64,000 bases of DNA, taken from positions 18,459 through 82,458 of the forward strand of contig CAMDLR010000007.1 of NCBI GenBank assembly GCA_945901845.1. The letters are read 5' to 3'. Both the position numbers and the translations under genes were made by a program. Under the pieces are notes generated by a model. That model ran no database searches and was not told the origin of the DNA. It saw only the letters and a list, made by a program, of their open reading frames with translations. Positions 1-8,497 of the stretch are shown piece by piece (the stretch's first letter is position 1; the number at the start of each line of letters is the position of its first letter). The DNA comes from Sediminibacterium ginsengisoli (GTDB taxonomy: Bacteria > Bacteroidota > Bacteroidia > Chitinophagales > Chitinophagaceae).

Positions 1-258
1 ATTGGTTTCAACGATAGACTCTATATTAACAATAAAACTACACTCAATTTTTTCTTGTGGCTTGTATACATCAGATGTCCACTTTCTATTGTTAAGTAAG
101 TTCGTTAACTGCATTTGTAATGTTGCAAATATTTTACGATCTACAGTTGTAGCTACCCTATTTGACAATACGGTTACCCTCGCCTGCAATTCCTGGGCTT
201 TAGCACTCGAAAAAACGAGCACCAACAAAAAGATACATATTGTTTTTACAACCTTCAT
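1..258 (-). CDS. DUF4835 family protein, N-terminal part (cut by window edge)
   Basis: Reading the minus strand from the ATG at 258 gives 86 open codons that run off the left edge. The protein begins with a clear signal peptide (MKVVKTICIF, hydrophobic core, then SSAKAQ with cleavage near residue 21) followed by ELQARVTVLS. This start and its position next to rpoZ and bamD match the DUF4835 family of Bacteroidota, some members of which are annotated as the T9SS factor PorD. That family name rests on N-terminal pattern and gene order only. The usual coaBC gene between rpoZ and DUF4835 is absent here. A terminator at 292-317 separates it from rpoZ, so it probably has its own promoter. Confidence 0.7.
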   Translation of the reverse strand, partial: MKVVKTICIFLLVLVFSSAKAQELQARVTVLSNRVATTVDRKIFATLQMQLTNLLNNRKWTSDVYKPQEKIECSFIVNIESIVETN

Positions 259-291
259 ATCAGATCAAATAACGTACTCTAAAATAATAAA

Positions 292-317
292 AAAAGACAG
301 TAATTACACTGTCTTTT
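292..317 (-). terminator. Intrinsic terminator downstream of rpoZ
   Basis: A perfect 10-bp inverted repeat (AAAAGACAGT / ACTGTCTTTT) with a 6-nt loop lies just after the rpoZ stop. On the minus strand it is followed by a T-rich run (TTTATTATTTT). It should end the bamD-rpoZ transcript before the DUF4835 gene. Confidence 0.7.
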
Positions 318-339
318 ATATAAAATAGGTGGGTTTGAA

Positions 340-684
340 TTAACGGAATAAATCGTTCTCTTCATTTTTTCTATAATACACTTTGCCTTCCATAAATTCT
401 TGCGTTGCTAAGATAGCTGGGTTAGGCATTTTCTCGTAAGCTCTAGAGATTTCGATTTGCTCTTTGTTTTCATGAATTTCTTCTAGGCTATCTGTGTGGC
501 TAGCAAACTCTTCCAATTTACTGTGCAATTCTTCTCTGATAGATACATTGATTTGATTGGCTCTACGTGCCACAATTGCAATAGACTCGTATAAATTACC
601 AGTTTTTGCTTTAATATCAATTAGGCTCTTCGTTTCAACAACGCTTGGCGTGTTGGCACTTAATTGTCTTCTTAGCTTACTCAT
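340..684 (-). CDS. rpoZ: RNA polymerase omega/Rpb6-like subunit
   Basis: A 114-residue protein of the Bacteroidota RpoZ/Rpb6 type. The core motif IAIVARRANQI at residues 35-45 corresponds to the conserved omega region that clamps the beta-prime C-terminus during RNA polymerase assembly. The tail has a conserved NPAILATQEF block (residues 88-97), typical of the longer Bacteroidota form. The start ATG overlaps the bamD stop by 4 nt (ATGA at 681-684), so the two genes are translationally coupled. A strong hairpin terminator follows. Recognition is from motif pattern, size and synteny. Confidence 0.88.
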   Translation of the reverse strand: MSKLRRQLSANTPSVVETKSLIDIKAKTGNLYESIAIVARRANQINVSIREELHSKLEEFASHTDSLEEIHENKEQIEISRAYEKMPNPAILATQEFMEGKVYYRKNEENDLFR

Positions 685-1478
685 TTTTTTGTATTGTTTA
701 AATAATTTGAAGATGCTGTTTTGTATTTATTTACATCGGCCACATACTTACTTGTATTGTAGCGTTCTAAAAAATCATCTGCTTCTATAAGAACTTTTCC
801 GTAACGTTCTTGTTGCTTTTCTTCGTAACTCATTTCGGCATATTTATAATAAGATACCACTACTTGGTATTTATACAAGTCTGCCTTTTTTGAGTCCGGA
901 AAATTATCTGATACATTACCAAAAGCCACCGCTGCTGCTTTATAATAACCTAGGTTTAAATAAAGCTGTGCTGCCTTAAATTCTTTTTCTTCTAACTTCT
1001 CTCTACACTGATCTATAATTTCTGTTGCATCGAGCACTCTCTTAGAACCTGGATGTCCATTAATAAACACCTGCATTAACTGCATGGTTTTATTGGTATT
1101 GGTTTGATCTAAATCTACTTTTGGTGATTCTTTAAAGAACGAGTACGCACGCATGTATTCAATTTCTTCCAACTTGTTAGAACTCGGAAAGTTTTCCAAG
1201 AAGTTCTTGAACAAGTTTTCGGCGTTCGAGTAATCTTTTTGGTAGTAATAAGAATACGCGAATTTGTAATACATGTCTTCGTAACGAGGGGTACCTTTCA
1301 TCACCTGAAAAATATCTTCGTATAATACTTGCGCTTTACTGTAATCTTTTTTGGCATAAAACTGCTCCGCCATCTTATACTTATACTCGACGTCTTTGCT
1401 CTTTAAGATTTTAGAAAACTTTGAGGAGCAGGAAACCAGTATAAAAGCCGCCAAAAAAACAATTACAATTCTATTCAT
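681..1478 (-). CDS. bamD: Outer membrane assembly lipoprotein BamD
   Basis: A 265-residue lipoprotein made of TPR-like helical repeats. BamD is the lipoprotein partner of BamA in the machine that folds beta-barrels into the outer membrane. The ATG at 1478 was chosen because it gives a classic lipoprotein signal, MNRIVIVFLAAFILVSC, with Cys17 as the lipidated residue; a frame start further upstream would need TTG. YAKKDYSKAQVLYEDIF and YYQKDYSNAENLFKNFL are visible TPR units. It overlaps rpoZ by 4 nt. A TAATTTTG box (1488-1495) sits only 9 nt before the ATG, implying a very short leader. Confidence 0.9.
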   Translation of the reverse strand: MNRIVIVFLAAFILVSCSSKFSKILKSKDVEYKYKMAEQFYAKKDYSKAQVLYEDIFQVMKGTPRYEDMYYKFAYSYYYQKDYSNAENLFKNFLENFPSSNKLEEIEYMRAYSFFKESPKVDLDQTNTNKTMQLMQVFINGHPGSKRVLDATEIIDQCREKLEEKEFKAAQLYLNLGYYKAAAVAFGNVSDNFPDSKKADLYKYQVVVSYYKYAEMSYEEKQQERYGKVLIEADDFLERYNTSKYVADVNKYKTASSNYLNNTKK

Positions 1479-1487
1479 ACAAGTTGG

Positions 1488-1495
1488 CAAAATTA
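1488..1495 (-). promoter_or_regulatory. Candidate -7 box for bamD-rpoZ
   Basis: On the minus strand this reads TAATTTTG, an exact match to the Bacteroidota TAnnTTTG -7 element, 9 nt before the bamD ATG. No well-spaced TTTG -33 element is evident, so the call is tentative. Confidence 0.4.
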
Positions 1496-1560
1496 GTTAA
1501 TTGTTAGCAAATTAGAAATTTGATTTCTGATATTGACTATCAACTAGTTAAGAAAAACAT

Positions 1561-1596
1561 AAAAAGCTGCCTAACCGGGGGGTTAGACAGCTTTTT
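1561..1596 (-). terminator. Intrinsic terminator downstream of rpsA
   Basis: A long stem pairs AAAAAGCTGCCTAACC with GGTTAGACAGCTTTTT around a short G-run loop, with one mismatch. On the minus strand it is followed by T-rich sequence. It lies between the rpsA stop at 1624 and the bamD promoter region, and should end rpsA transcription. Confidence 0.85.
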
Positions 1597-1623
1597 GACC
1601 TATTCCTAATGAAAGGGGACTAA

Positions 1624-3519
1624 TTAGTTCCCACCTTCACCTTCCTGCAATTTAGCCTTGATGTCAGCAAGTGCGCTCAAATCACCTAAGGTAGACTTCT
1701 CTACTTTAGACTGAACCGCTTTTACTGCCTTCTTGGTGTTGTCAGATTCCGCTTTGGCTTCTTTCTTAGCTACTTCTTTTTCTTCAGCTATTACTTGTTC
1801 CCATAAGCGTGCATGTGATAATACAATACGCTTTTCGTTGCGATCAAATTCGATCACCATAAATTGCGCAGTATCATCTGCTTTTACTTGTGTACCATCT
1901 TCTTTGTTCATGTGACGGTTAGGCACGAATCCTTCTAAGCCATATTGTAATTGTACAAGCGCGCCTTTGTCATCCTTGCGGGTAACAGTACCTTCATGTA
2001 CAGATCCAATTGCAAAAGTTTCTTCTAATGCATTCCAAGGATCTTCTTCCAATTGCTTATGACCTAATTGTAATTTTCTGTTTTCTTTATCAATGCTCAA
2101 GATAATGATATCGATCGCTTCTCCTACTTTAGTGTAGTCAGAAGGGTGATTAAAACGCTTCAACCAGCTTAAATCGCTGATGTGAATCATACCACCAATA
2201 CCTGGTTCCATTTCAACAAATACGCCATACGGTGTAATGTTTTTAACAAGACCTTTGTGCTTGCTATTTTCAGGGAATTTAGTTTCGATGCTGCTCCAAG
2301 GATCTTGGCTCATTTGCTTAATACTTAAGCTCATTTTGCGTGCGTCCTTATCAAGTGTTACCACTTTAGCTTCGTACTCATCTTGTAACTTAAAGAATTC
2401 TTTTGCGTTGATTGGCGTGTTAGCCCATGTAATTTCAGATACGTGTACTAGACCTTCAACACCTGGTTGAATTTCTAAGAACGCACCGTAATCTTCAATG
2501 TTTACGACTTTACCTTTCACAACAGAACCTTCTGAAAGTCCTTCTGGTAATACATCCCAAGGGTGTGGCGTTAATTGCTTAAGACCTAAACTGATACGTT
2601 TTTTGTCATCATCAAAGTCTAATACAACAACTTGTAATTTTTGATCCATCTTCACCACTTCGCTAGGGTGAGAGATACGACCCCAAGAAATATCGGTGAT
2701 GTATAATAAACCATCAAGTCCACCTAAGTCCATAAATGCACCAAAGTCAGTGATGTTTTTAACAACACCTTCTAATACTTGACCTTTCTCTAATTTGCTC
2801 ATGATCTCTGCACGTTGTGCTTCGATATCGCTTTCGATGAGGGCTTTGTGTGATACAACTGCGTTCTTAATAGTTTCGTTGATTTTTACAACTTTAAATT
2901 CCATTGTTTTACCAACAAACTGATCGTAATCAGTAACTGGCTTCACATCAATTTGAGAACCTGGTAAGAAAGTTTCCATACCAAATACATCAACGATCAA
3001 GCCACCTTTAGTTTTGCTGGTAACAGTTCCTGTAACCACTTCACCTGTTTTGTGCACTTCCATAATTCTTTCCCAAGCACGGAAGATGCGCGCAGATTTG
3101 CGGCTAAGGTGTAAGTTTCCTTGACGGTCTTCTTTTTCAACAACCATCACTTCTACTTCATCACCAATTTTTAATCCTTGAAGATCACGGAATTCGTTAG
3201 AAGAAATAAGGCCATCACTTTTAAAACCAATGTTGATTACAACATCTGTTTTAGTTAAAGCAACAACGATACCATTAATGATTTCGCCATCTTGGATTTG
3301 TACGAAAGTGCCATCATACACTTTATCATACTTTACTCTTTCTGCTTCGGCATAATGACTCACGTTACGTTTGTCAATGCTCCAGTCAAAATCATCGTGC
3401 GCAGTTTCTACTACTGGCGCTGCTTCAGGGGCATTTGTTGTCGCAGTTACAGTATCTGTTGCCTCGGCACCAGTGCTGTCCTGAGCATCTGCGTTTAATT
3501 GTTTACGGAAAATTTGCAT
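1624..3519 (-). CDS. rpsA: 30S ribosomal protein S1
   Basis: A 631-residue S1 protein with six S1 RNA-binding domains at roughly residues 75-142, 158-226, 245-315, 329-404, 418-490 and 505-575. Domains 3-6 carry the typical GxVxxITxFGAFxxL signature (for example VVKNITDFGAFMDL). S1 helps bind mRNA to the 30S subunit. In Bacteroidota, where Shine-Dalgarno sequences are rare, it is thought to contribute strongly to start-site recruitment; that is family knowledge. A roughly 70-residue N-terminal extension rich in Ala, Thr and Glu precedes domain 1. The gene stands alone, with a TACTTTTG box upstream and a strong terminator downstream. Confidence 0.96.
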   Translation of the reverse strand: MQIFRKQLNADAQDSTGAEATDTVTATTNAPEAAPVVETAHDDFDWSIDKRNVSHYAEAERVKYDKVYDGTFVQIQDGEIINGIVVALTKTDVVINIGFKSDGLISSNEFRDLQGLKIGDEVEVMVVEKEDRQGNLHLSRKSARIFRAWERIMEVHKTGEVVTGTVTSKTKGGLIVDVFGMETFLPGSQIDVKPVTDYDQFVGKTMEFKVVKINETIKNAVVSHKALIESDIEAQRAEIMSKLEKGQVLEGVVKNITDFGAFMDLGGLDGLLYITDISWGRISHPSEVVKMDQKLQVVVLDFDDDKKRISLGLKQLTPHPWDVLPEGLSEGSVVKGKVVNIEDYGAFLEIQPGVEGLVHVSEITWANTPINAKEFFKLQDEYEAKVVTLDKDARKMSLSIKQMSQDPWSSIETKFPENSKHKGLVKNITPYGVFVEMEPGIGGMIHISDLSWLKRFNHPSDYTKVGEAIDIIILSIDKENRKLQLGHKQLEEDPWNALEETFAIGSVHEGTVTRKDDKGALVQLQYGLEGFVPNRHMNKEDGTQVKADDTAQFMVIEFDRNEKRIVLSHARLWEQVIAEEKEVAKKEAKAESDNTKKAVKAVQSKVEKSTLGDLSALADIKAKLQEGEGGN

Positions 3520-3554
3520 AAAATAACCCCGATGGTTTAATGAATTCGGGGGTG

Positions 3555-3562
3555 CAAAAGTA
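3555..3562 (-). promoter_or_regulatory. Candidate -7 box for rpsA
   Basis: The minus strand reads TACTTTTG, matching TAnnTTTG, 35 nt before the rpsA ATG. A TTTG lies at 3587-3590, 24 nt upstream, slightly farther than usual for a -33 element. Confidence 0.45.
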
Positions 3563-3610
3563 TGAAAAAAGGACTAAAAAAAACATCAAATCCCCAATAA
3601 ATAATGGGTT

Positions 3611-4846
3611 TTAGCTATTTTTTCCGGCGTCGGCAATAGACTTGGCGGCAATCCAGCCAGATGTCCAAGCATTTTGAAAATTAAAGCCTCCAGTAATACC
3701 GTCAATATCCATGATTTCACCCGCAAAATAAAGCCCTTTATGGAGCTTACTTTGCATCGTATTGGCGTCTATTTCGGCTAGTTTTACCCCACCGCAAGTG
3801 ACAAACTCTTCTTTAAAAGTGGTTTTACCCGCTACCTTACATTCAAAGCTAGTTAATGCTATAATGAGTTTATTTTGGCCACCCGATGTAAGCGTTGCCC
3901 AACTAGCCCCGGCATCAATCCCAGAAACGGCTAGCAAATGCAACCAGAGCCTACTAGGGAGTTCAAATGGATTGCGTCCACCCATTTTGGCATTGCCTTG
4001 CTCGGCTCTAATTAAAGGCCAAGCTGTGCGCAAATCCTGCTCAGCATATGTGGGGATCCAGTTAACACGAATGCTGAACTGATAACCCAAATTTGCAAGT
4101 TCTCTAGCACCCCAAGCCGAACATTTTAAAATGGCAGGTCCACTCATACCCCAATGCGTAATTAATAAAGGGCCAGTTGCAGAAATTTTAGTGCCGCTAA
4201 TTTTTACATGCGCTTCAGGTACACTTACACCCATGAGTTCCGTAATTGGATTACCTGGCATGTTAAATGTAAACAGTGATGGAACAGGGGTTTCGATGGT
4301 ATGGCCTGTATTTGTAACAATATCAAATTGAGCTGCTTTTGGAAATCCGCCAGTTGCCAAACAAACATAATTAGCGTCTATATTTTCTTTATCAGTAACG
4401 ATGACAAATCCCCCAACATCTTTACTGGTAATTTTTTCTACTCCAGTTTGTAACTGAACTTGAACTTTGTATTTATCTGCTTCTTTTAACAAACAATCAA
4501 TAATGGTTTGCGAATTATTAGTGGTCGGAAACATTCTACCATCCGCTTCTGTATGAAGCGCTACGCCACGCGCTGCAAACCATTCGATGGTGTCGTTTGT
4601 ATTAAACCAATGAAATGTTTTCTTTAAAAAATTTTGTCCGCGCGGATATTTTTGTACGAGTTCCGGTAATTTAAAACAGGCGTGCGTTGTATTGCATCTG
4701 CCGCCACCGCTAACCTTTACTTTAGCAAGTAATTTATTGGACTTTTCTACAAGTAGAACTTGCAAGCCCGGATTCAAACGAGCTGCATTTACTGCACAAA
4801 AAAAACCTGCAGCACCACCACCTATTACGACTAATTTTTCATGCAT
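3611..4846 (-). CDS. BaiN/HI0933-type NAD(P)/FAD-dependent oxidoreductase
   Basis: A 411-residue flavoprotein. An N-terminal Rossmann dinucleotide fold (GGGAAGFF, residues 9-16, ending in an acidic LLVEKSNK strand) is followed by VSGGGRCNTT (residues 45-54), the hallmark of the HI0933/YhiN/BaiN family. The C-terminus has the FAD-closing motif FAGEIMDIDGITGGFNFQ. The physiological substrate of most family members is unknown, so no reaction is proposed. It lies 17 nt downstream of map in the same direction and may be co-transcribed with it. No truncation is visible. Confidence 0.85.
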   Translation of the reverse strand: MHEKLVVIGGGAAGFFCAVNAARLNPGLQVLLVEKSNKLLAKVKVSGGGRCNTTHACFKLPELVQKYPRGQNFLKKTFHWFNTNDTIEWFAARGVALHTEADGRMFPTTNNSQTIIDCLLKEADKYKVQVQLQTGVEKITSKDVGGFVIVTDKENIDANYVCLATGGFPKAAQFDIVTNTGHTIETPVPSLFTFNMPGNPITELMGVSVPEAHVKISGTKISATGPLLITHWGMSGPAILKCSAWGARELANLGYQFSIRVNWIPTYAEQDLRTAWPLIRAEQGNAKMGGRNPFELPSRLWLHLLAVSGIDAGASWATLTSGGQNKLIIALTSFECKVAGKTTFKEEFVTCGGVKLAEIDANTMQSKLHKGLYFAGEIMDIDGITGGFNFQNAWTSGWIAAKSIADAGKNS

Positions 4847-4863
4847 GGTCGTTGTATAAAAAA

Positions 4864-5685
4864 TTAATAATAGCTGCTATTTAAATTTGTGTTTAATTTT
4901 TCGGCGGCTTCAATGATACTAAAATCAGATAATATTAGTGCTTCGTTTCTTTTCACACAAATGTCATGTTCAAAATGTACAGATACTTTTCCGTCCTGCG
5001 TTTTTACAGTCCAACCATCATCTTCGGTGTATACTTTATGCGTACCTAAATTAATCATGGGCTCAATAGCGAGTACCAAATTTTCTTTGAGTTTGGGGCC
5101 GTTGCCACGTTTACCATAGTTAGGCACTTGTGGATCTTCATGTAAATTTCTGCCAAGCCCATGCCCTACTAGCTCACGCACTACACCATATCCGTGTTTG
5201 AATTCTGTATGTTCTTGAATCGCATATGAGATATCACCAATACGGTTGTTAACCGTTGCTTTTTCGATGCCTTTGTATAAAGATTCTTTGGTCACTTTTA
5301 CGAGGTCTAAAATTTCTGGGGCTACTTCTCCAATAATAAAACTATAGGCATGATCACCATGCCATCCATTTAAAATAACACCCAAATCTATAGAAACAAT
5401 ATCTCCATTTTTGATGGGTGTTTCGTTAGGAAAACCATGAACCACCTCGTCATTAACAGAAGCGCAAATATTAAATGGATACCCTCTATAATTAAAAAAT
5501 GAAGGTACAGCTCCATGGTCTTTTACCACTGTTTCACACAACTTATCAATTTGCAAAGTAGTCACACCTGGCTTAATAAATCCAGCCACTTCCGTAAGTG
5601 CTTTACTCACTAGCAAAGCCGCATCTTTCATGAGTGCTACTTCTGCTTCGGTTTTATACATCATACCAATATTTCTTCGGGTCAT
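4864..5685 (-). CDS. map: Type I methionine aminopeptidase
   Basis: A 273-residue enzyme that removes the initiator Met from nascent proteins. All five metal ligands of the pita-bread fold are visible: Asp100 (SIDLG), Asp111 (HGDHAYSF), His175 (ELVGHGLGRNLHEDP), Glu208 (AIEPMI) and Glu239 (FEHDICV). The ATG at 5685 was chosen because a longer frame would start inside the hairpin at 5699-5728; ATGs at 5664 and 5661 are alternatives. The gene follows secY, as in other spc operons, but a terminator-like hairpin separates them. The next gene is a flavoprotein rather than the usual infA. Confidence 0.93.
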   Translation of the reverse strand: MTRRNIGMMYKTEAEVALMKDAALLVSKALTEVAGFIKPGVTTLQIDKLCETVVKDHGAVPSFFNYRGYPFNICASVNDEVVHGFPNETPIKNGDIVSIDLGVILNGWHGDHAYSFIIGEVAPEILDLVKVTKESLYKGIEKATVNNRIGDISYAIQEHTEFKHGYGVVRELVGHGLGRNLHEDPQVPNYGKRGNGPKLKENLVLAIEPMINLGTHKVYTEDDGWTVKTQDGKVSVHFEHDICVKRNEALILSDFSIIEAAEKLNTNLNSSYY

Positions 5686-5698
5686 TGTTAAAAAAGAA

Positions 5699-5728
5699 AA
5701 CCTGTCAGGCCACAAGCACTGACAGGTT
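5699..5728 (-). terminator. Hairpin terminator or attenuator between secY and map
   Basis: A perfect 10-bp inverted repeat (AACCTGTCAG / CTGACAGGTT) with a 10-nt loop. On the minus strand it is followed by TTCTTTTTT. It lies 25 nt after the secY stop and 14 nt before the map ATG, so it should end or attenuate the spc transcript before map. Confidence 0.8.
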
Positions 5729-5752
5729 TTATTATCGTTTTGTCAAATAATA

Positions 5753-7099
5753 TTACATGCCACTTGCAGTATCAACTTGTCTGCCTTGTACACGTCCACC
5801 TTCCATTAATCCATCGTACTGACGCATTAATAAATAGGTTTCAATTTGTTGAAGTGTATCAAGTACAACGCCTACCATAATTAATAATGAAGTACCGCCA
5901 AAAAATGAACTAAATCCTTGCGTAACACCTAAGCGTTGTGCAAAGCCTGGCATAATACCTACAAGTGCTAAAAAGATAGCGCCTGGTAAAGTAATTTTAT
6001 CCATGATAGCTCCAATATAATCGGCAGTAGGTTGTCCTGGCTTAACACCTGGTACAAATCCATTATTGCGTTTTAAATCTTCAGAAATTTGCTTTGGATT
6101 AAAGATAAGTGCTGTGTAAAGGAAAGTGAATCCAATGACCATGATAGAATAGATAGCCATATAAGCCCAGCTACTATGGTCATTAAATACTTTTACAATC
6201 CCTTGCGCCGAATCTAAATTGGTAAAAGAAGCAAGCGTTGGTAAGAACATAATTGCTTGCGCAAAAATGATTGGCATAACACCAGCACTGTTTACTTTAA
6301 CAGGCAAAAATTGGCGCGCACCACCAAATTGACGACTACCAACAATTTGTTTTGCATAGTTCACTGCAATTTTACGAACCCCTTGTACAAGTATAATAAG
6401 GCCCATAATAATGATCACTAAAATAGCAACCTCAATTAAAAATATTAAAAGTCCACCGCCGCCTTTTTGGCCCTTTGCGCTAAACTCCTGAATAATAGAT
6501 TGTGGTAAACGAGCTAAGATACCCACCATGATAATGATAGAAGTACCATTGCCTAATCCTTTATCCTGGATTTTTTCACCTAACCACATAACAAACAAAG
6601 TACCTGCTGTTAATGTGATAACGGTAGAAAACCAGAAATAAGGCGCATACGCAGCAATAATAGCTGGCGCATAACCTGGACTGTTTAAATAAGCAACGTA
6701 AGCACCTGCTTGGAACGCTGTAACAATAACTGTTAGGTAGCGCGTCCATTGGTTAATTTTTTTACGTCCACTATCTCCTTCTTTTTGAATTTTTTGCAAT
6801 TGAGGAACCAAGATGGTCATTAACTGCATAAAAATCGAAGCGGAAATGTATGGCATGATACCCAGTGCTAAAATAGATGCTTGAGAAAATGCACCACCTG
6901 CAAACATATCAAATATGCCAAGTAGGCCATTGCCTTGAGCAGCAGCAGAAGCTGCTTCTATTTTATTTGGATCGATACCAGGAAGGGTAATCTGCGTACC
7001 TAAACGATACGTTAGTACTAGGGCAAGCGTAACAACAATTTTGTTACGAAGCTCATCGATTGCCCAGATATGTTTTAATGTTTGAATTAGTTTTTTCAC
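5753..7099 (-). CDS. secY: Preprotein translocase subunit SecY
   Basis: A 448-residue inner-membrane protein that forms the Sec channel. Ten hydrophobic segments are spread over the length. Family signatures are visible: the N-terminal ELRNKIVVTLALVLTYRLGT and LPGID (plug region approach), MQLMTILVPQLQKIQKEGD, GNGTSIIIM, and the C-terminal loop NGFVPGVKPGQPT that contacts the ribosome and SecA. It sits at the end of the spc cluster after rplO, the conserved position. A TMD-rich alanine/glycine stretch near residue 50 is normal for Bacteroidota SecY. Confidence 0.96.
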   Translation of the reverse strand: MKKLIQTLKHIWAIDELRNKIVVTLALVLTYRLGTQITLPGIDPNKIEAASAAAQGNGLLGIFDMFAGGAFSQASILALGIMPYISASIFMQLMTILVPQLQKIQKEGDSGRKKINQWTRYLTVIVTAFQAGAYVAYLNSPGYAPAIIAAYAPYFWFSTVITLTAGTLFVMWLGEKIQDKGLGNGTSIIIMVGILARLPQSIIQEFSAKGQKGGGGLLIFLIEVAILVIIIMGLIILVQGVRKIAVNYAKQIVGSRQFGGARQFLPVKVNSAGVMPIIFAQAIMFLPTLASFTNLDSAQGIVKVFNDHSSWAYMAIYSIMVIGFTFLYTALIFNPKQISEDLKRNNGFVPGVKPGQPTADYIGAIMDKITLPGAIFLALVGIMPGFAQRLGVTQGFSSFFGGTSLLIMVGVVLDTLQQIETYLLMRQYDGLMEGGRVQGRQVDTASGM

Positions 7100-7161
7100 T
7101 TAAATCAATTGTAGCGTTAATAGTATTCACCATGGCTAAGCCATTGGCAATTTACGGGAAA

Positions 7162-7611
7162 TTACTTTACAATTTCAAGGGTTCCACCTGAAGCTTCAAC
7201 AGCAGCTTTTGCCTTGTCACTTGCAGCGTTTACCTTAAATGTAAGTTTAGCCTTTAATTCGCCATTTGCTAATATTTTTACACGATCAGTTCGGCTAATT
7301 AAACCGTTGATGTATAAATTTTCTAAGCTAAATTCAGTGAAACCATATTTTTCAACCAATTGATCAATTTGACCTAGGTTAAACACTTTAAATTCGATAC
7401 GATTGTTATTCTTAAATCCACGTTTAGGTACACGACGTTGAATAGGCATTTGACCACCTTCGTGACCCATTTTGCTTTTGTAACCTGCGCGGCTTTGACC
7501 ACCTTTGTTACCTTTTGTAGAAGTACCACCTTTACCAGATGCTTCACCACGACCAATACGGATAGCTTTGTGCGTAGATCCTTCTGCTGGCTTTAAATTG
7601 TGTAGTTTCAT
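7162..7611 (-). CDS. rplO: 50S ribosomal protein L15
   Basis: 149 residues. The Gly/Lys-rich N-terminal extension (GRGEASGKGGTSTKGNKG, about residues 20-38) that threads into 23S rRNA is present, followed by GGQMPIQRRVPKRGFKN. The C-terminal alpha/beta domain ends VEASGGTLEIVK. The gene lies 140 nt after rpmD, an unusually wide gap for this operon that holds a hairpin at 7691-7722, and 62 nt before secY. Confidence 0.95.
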   Translation of the reverse strand: MKLHNLKPAEGSTHKAIRIGRGEASGKGGTSTKGNKGGQSRAGYKSKMGHEGGQMPIQRRVPKRGFKNNNRIEFKVFNLGQIDQLVEKYGFTEFSLENLYINGLISRTDRVKILANGELKAKLTFKVNAASDKAKAAVEASGGTLEIVK

Positions 7612-7690
7612 TTGTGTTTGATTTTGAACTTACGGGGTATCACCCCTCGCAATTGTTAAATAATGAAAATTATGCATATCAAATTAAATA

Positions 7691-7722
7691 AAAATGAATC
7701 AATTGAAAAATTGACTCATTTT
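7691..7722 (-). promoter_or_regulatory. 14-bp hairpin between rpmD and rplO (possible attenuator)
   Basis: In minus-strand RNA, AAAATGAGTCAATT pairs with AATTGATTCATTTT over 14 bp including one G-U wobble. The 4-nt loop is TTTC, and TATTTAATTT follows. The stem is AT-rich and so weaker than the other terminators here. It may act as a partial terminator, an RNA processing site or a messenger stabiliser inside the spc operon. Confidence 0.5.
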
Positions 7723-7751
7723 ATTAATTATATAAACATGCTTTTATAGTA

Positions 7752-7934
7752 TTAAGCGACCTCTTCTACTTTTATTAAATGGCTTACTTTATTGACCATT
7801 CCTAAAATTTGAGGAGTTGCTTCTACTTCTTTACATGCATTTATTTTTCTAAGACCCAATGCAATTAAAGTTTGTTTTTGGCGCTCAGATCTGTCAATAC
7901 CACTTTTGATCTGAGTTATTTTAATTTTTTTCAT
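7752..7934 (-). CDS. rpmD: 50S ribosomal protein L30
   Basis: 60 residues, the normal length for bacterial L30. The conserved IKITQIKSGIDRSERQKQTLIALGL opening is followed by a short helix and GMVNKVSHLIKVEEV at the end. It lies 11 nt after rpsE in the canonical spc order. The 140-nt gap after it contains a hairpin. Confidence 0.93.
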   Translation of the reverse strand: MKKIKITQIKSGIDRSERQKQTLIALGLRKINACKEVEATPQILGMVNKVSHLIKVEEVA

Positions 7935-7945
7935 AACCAGAGGTT

Positions 7946-8467
7946 TTATCCGTTAAAAACTTTGCTTAGTTTAACACTACGTGTTTTAGCTACTTGTATA
8001 GGCTCTCTTAAAAGACTTAATGCTTTTAGCGTTGCTTTTACCACGTTGTGTGGGTTAGCTGAACCTAAACTCTTTGCTAATACGTCAGTTACACCTGCAC
8101 TTTCAAGTACTGCACGCATGCTACCTCCTGCGATTACGCCCGCACCGTGTGCAGCTGGCTTAATCAACACTTTAGCAGCACCTAGCTTAGCCCATTGTTC
8201 GTGCGGAATAGTTCCGTGCATGATAGGGACTTTCAAAAGGTTTTTCTTTGCGTCATCAATACCTTTTGCAATTGCTTCTTGTACTTCTTTTGCCTTACCC
8301 AAACCTTGTCCTACTACACCATTTTCATTACCTACTACGACAAGCGCTGAGAAGCTGAATGTACGTCCACCTTTAGTGGTTTTAACCACGCGATTAATAG
8401 CAACTACTTTTTCTTTGAGTTCCACATCGCCAGCGGCTTTTACCTTATTTACGTTTACTTTAGACAT
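7946..8467 (-). CDS. rpsE: 30S ribosomal protein S5
   Basis: 173 residues. The N-terminal double-stranded RNA-binding domain is visible ([20 protein letters not shown] and [17 protein letters not shown]), followed by the S5 C-terminal fold with [17 protein letters not shown]5 sits at the mRNA entry site and contributes to decoding fidelity. Spacing to rplR is 30 nt. Confidence 0.96.
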   Translation of the reverse strand: MSKVNVNKVKAAGDVELKEKVVAINRVVKTTKGGRTFSFSALVVVGNENGVVGQGLGKAKEVQEAIAKGIDDAKKNLLKVPIMHGTIPHEQWAKLGAAKVLIKPAAHGAGVIAGGSMRAVLESAGVTDVLAKSLGSANPHNVVKATLKALSLLREPIQVAKTRSVKLSKVFNG

Positions 8468-8497
8468 TTATCTAACGATTAATTGTTGTTAGCAAAA

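Noticed and set aside
2..328. Plus-strand 108-residue ORF at the left edge
   Set aside because: It runs antisense to the DUF4835 start and the rpoZ terminator; codon pattern, signal peptide and synteny all support the minus-strand gene.
7374..7556. 60-residue minus-strand ORF overlapping rplO in another frame
   Set aside because: Lys/Val-rich shadow of the Gly/Lys-rich L15 extension in a second frame.
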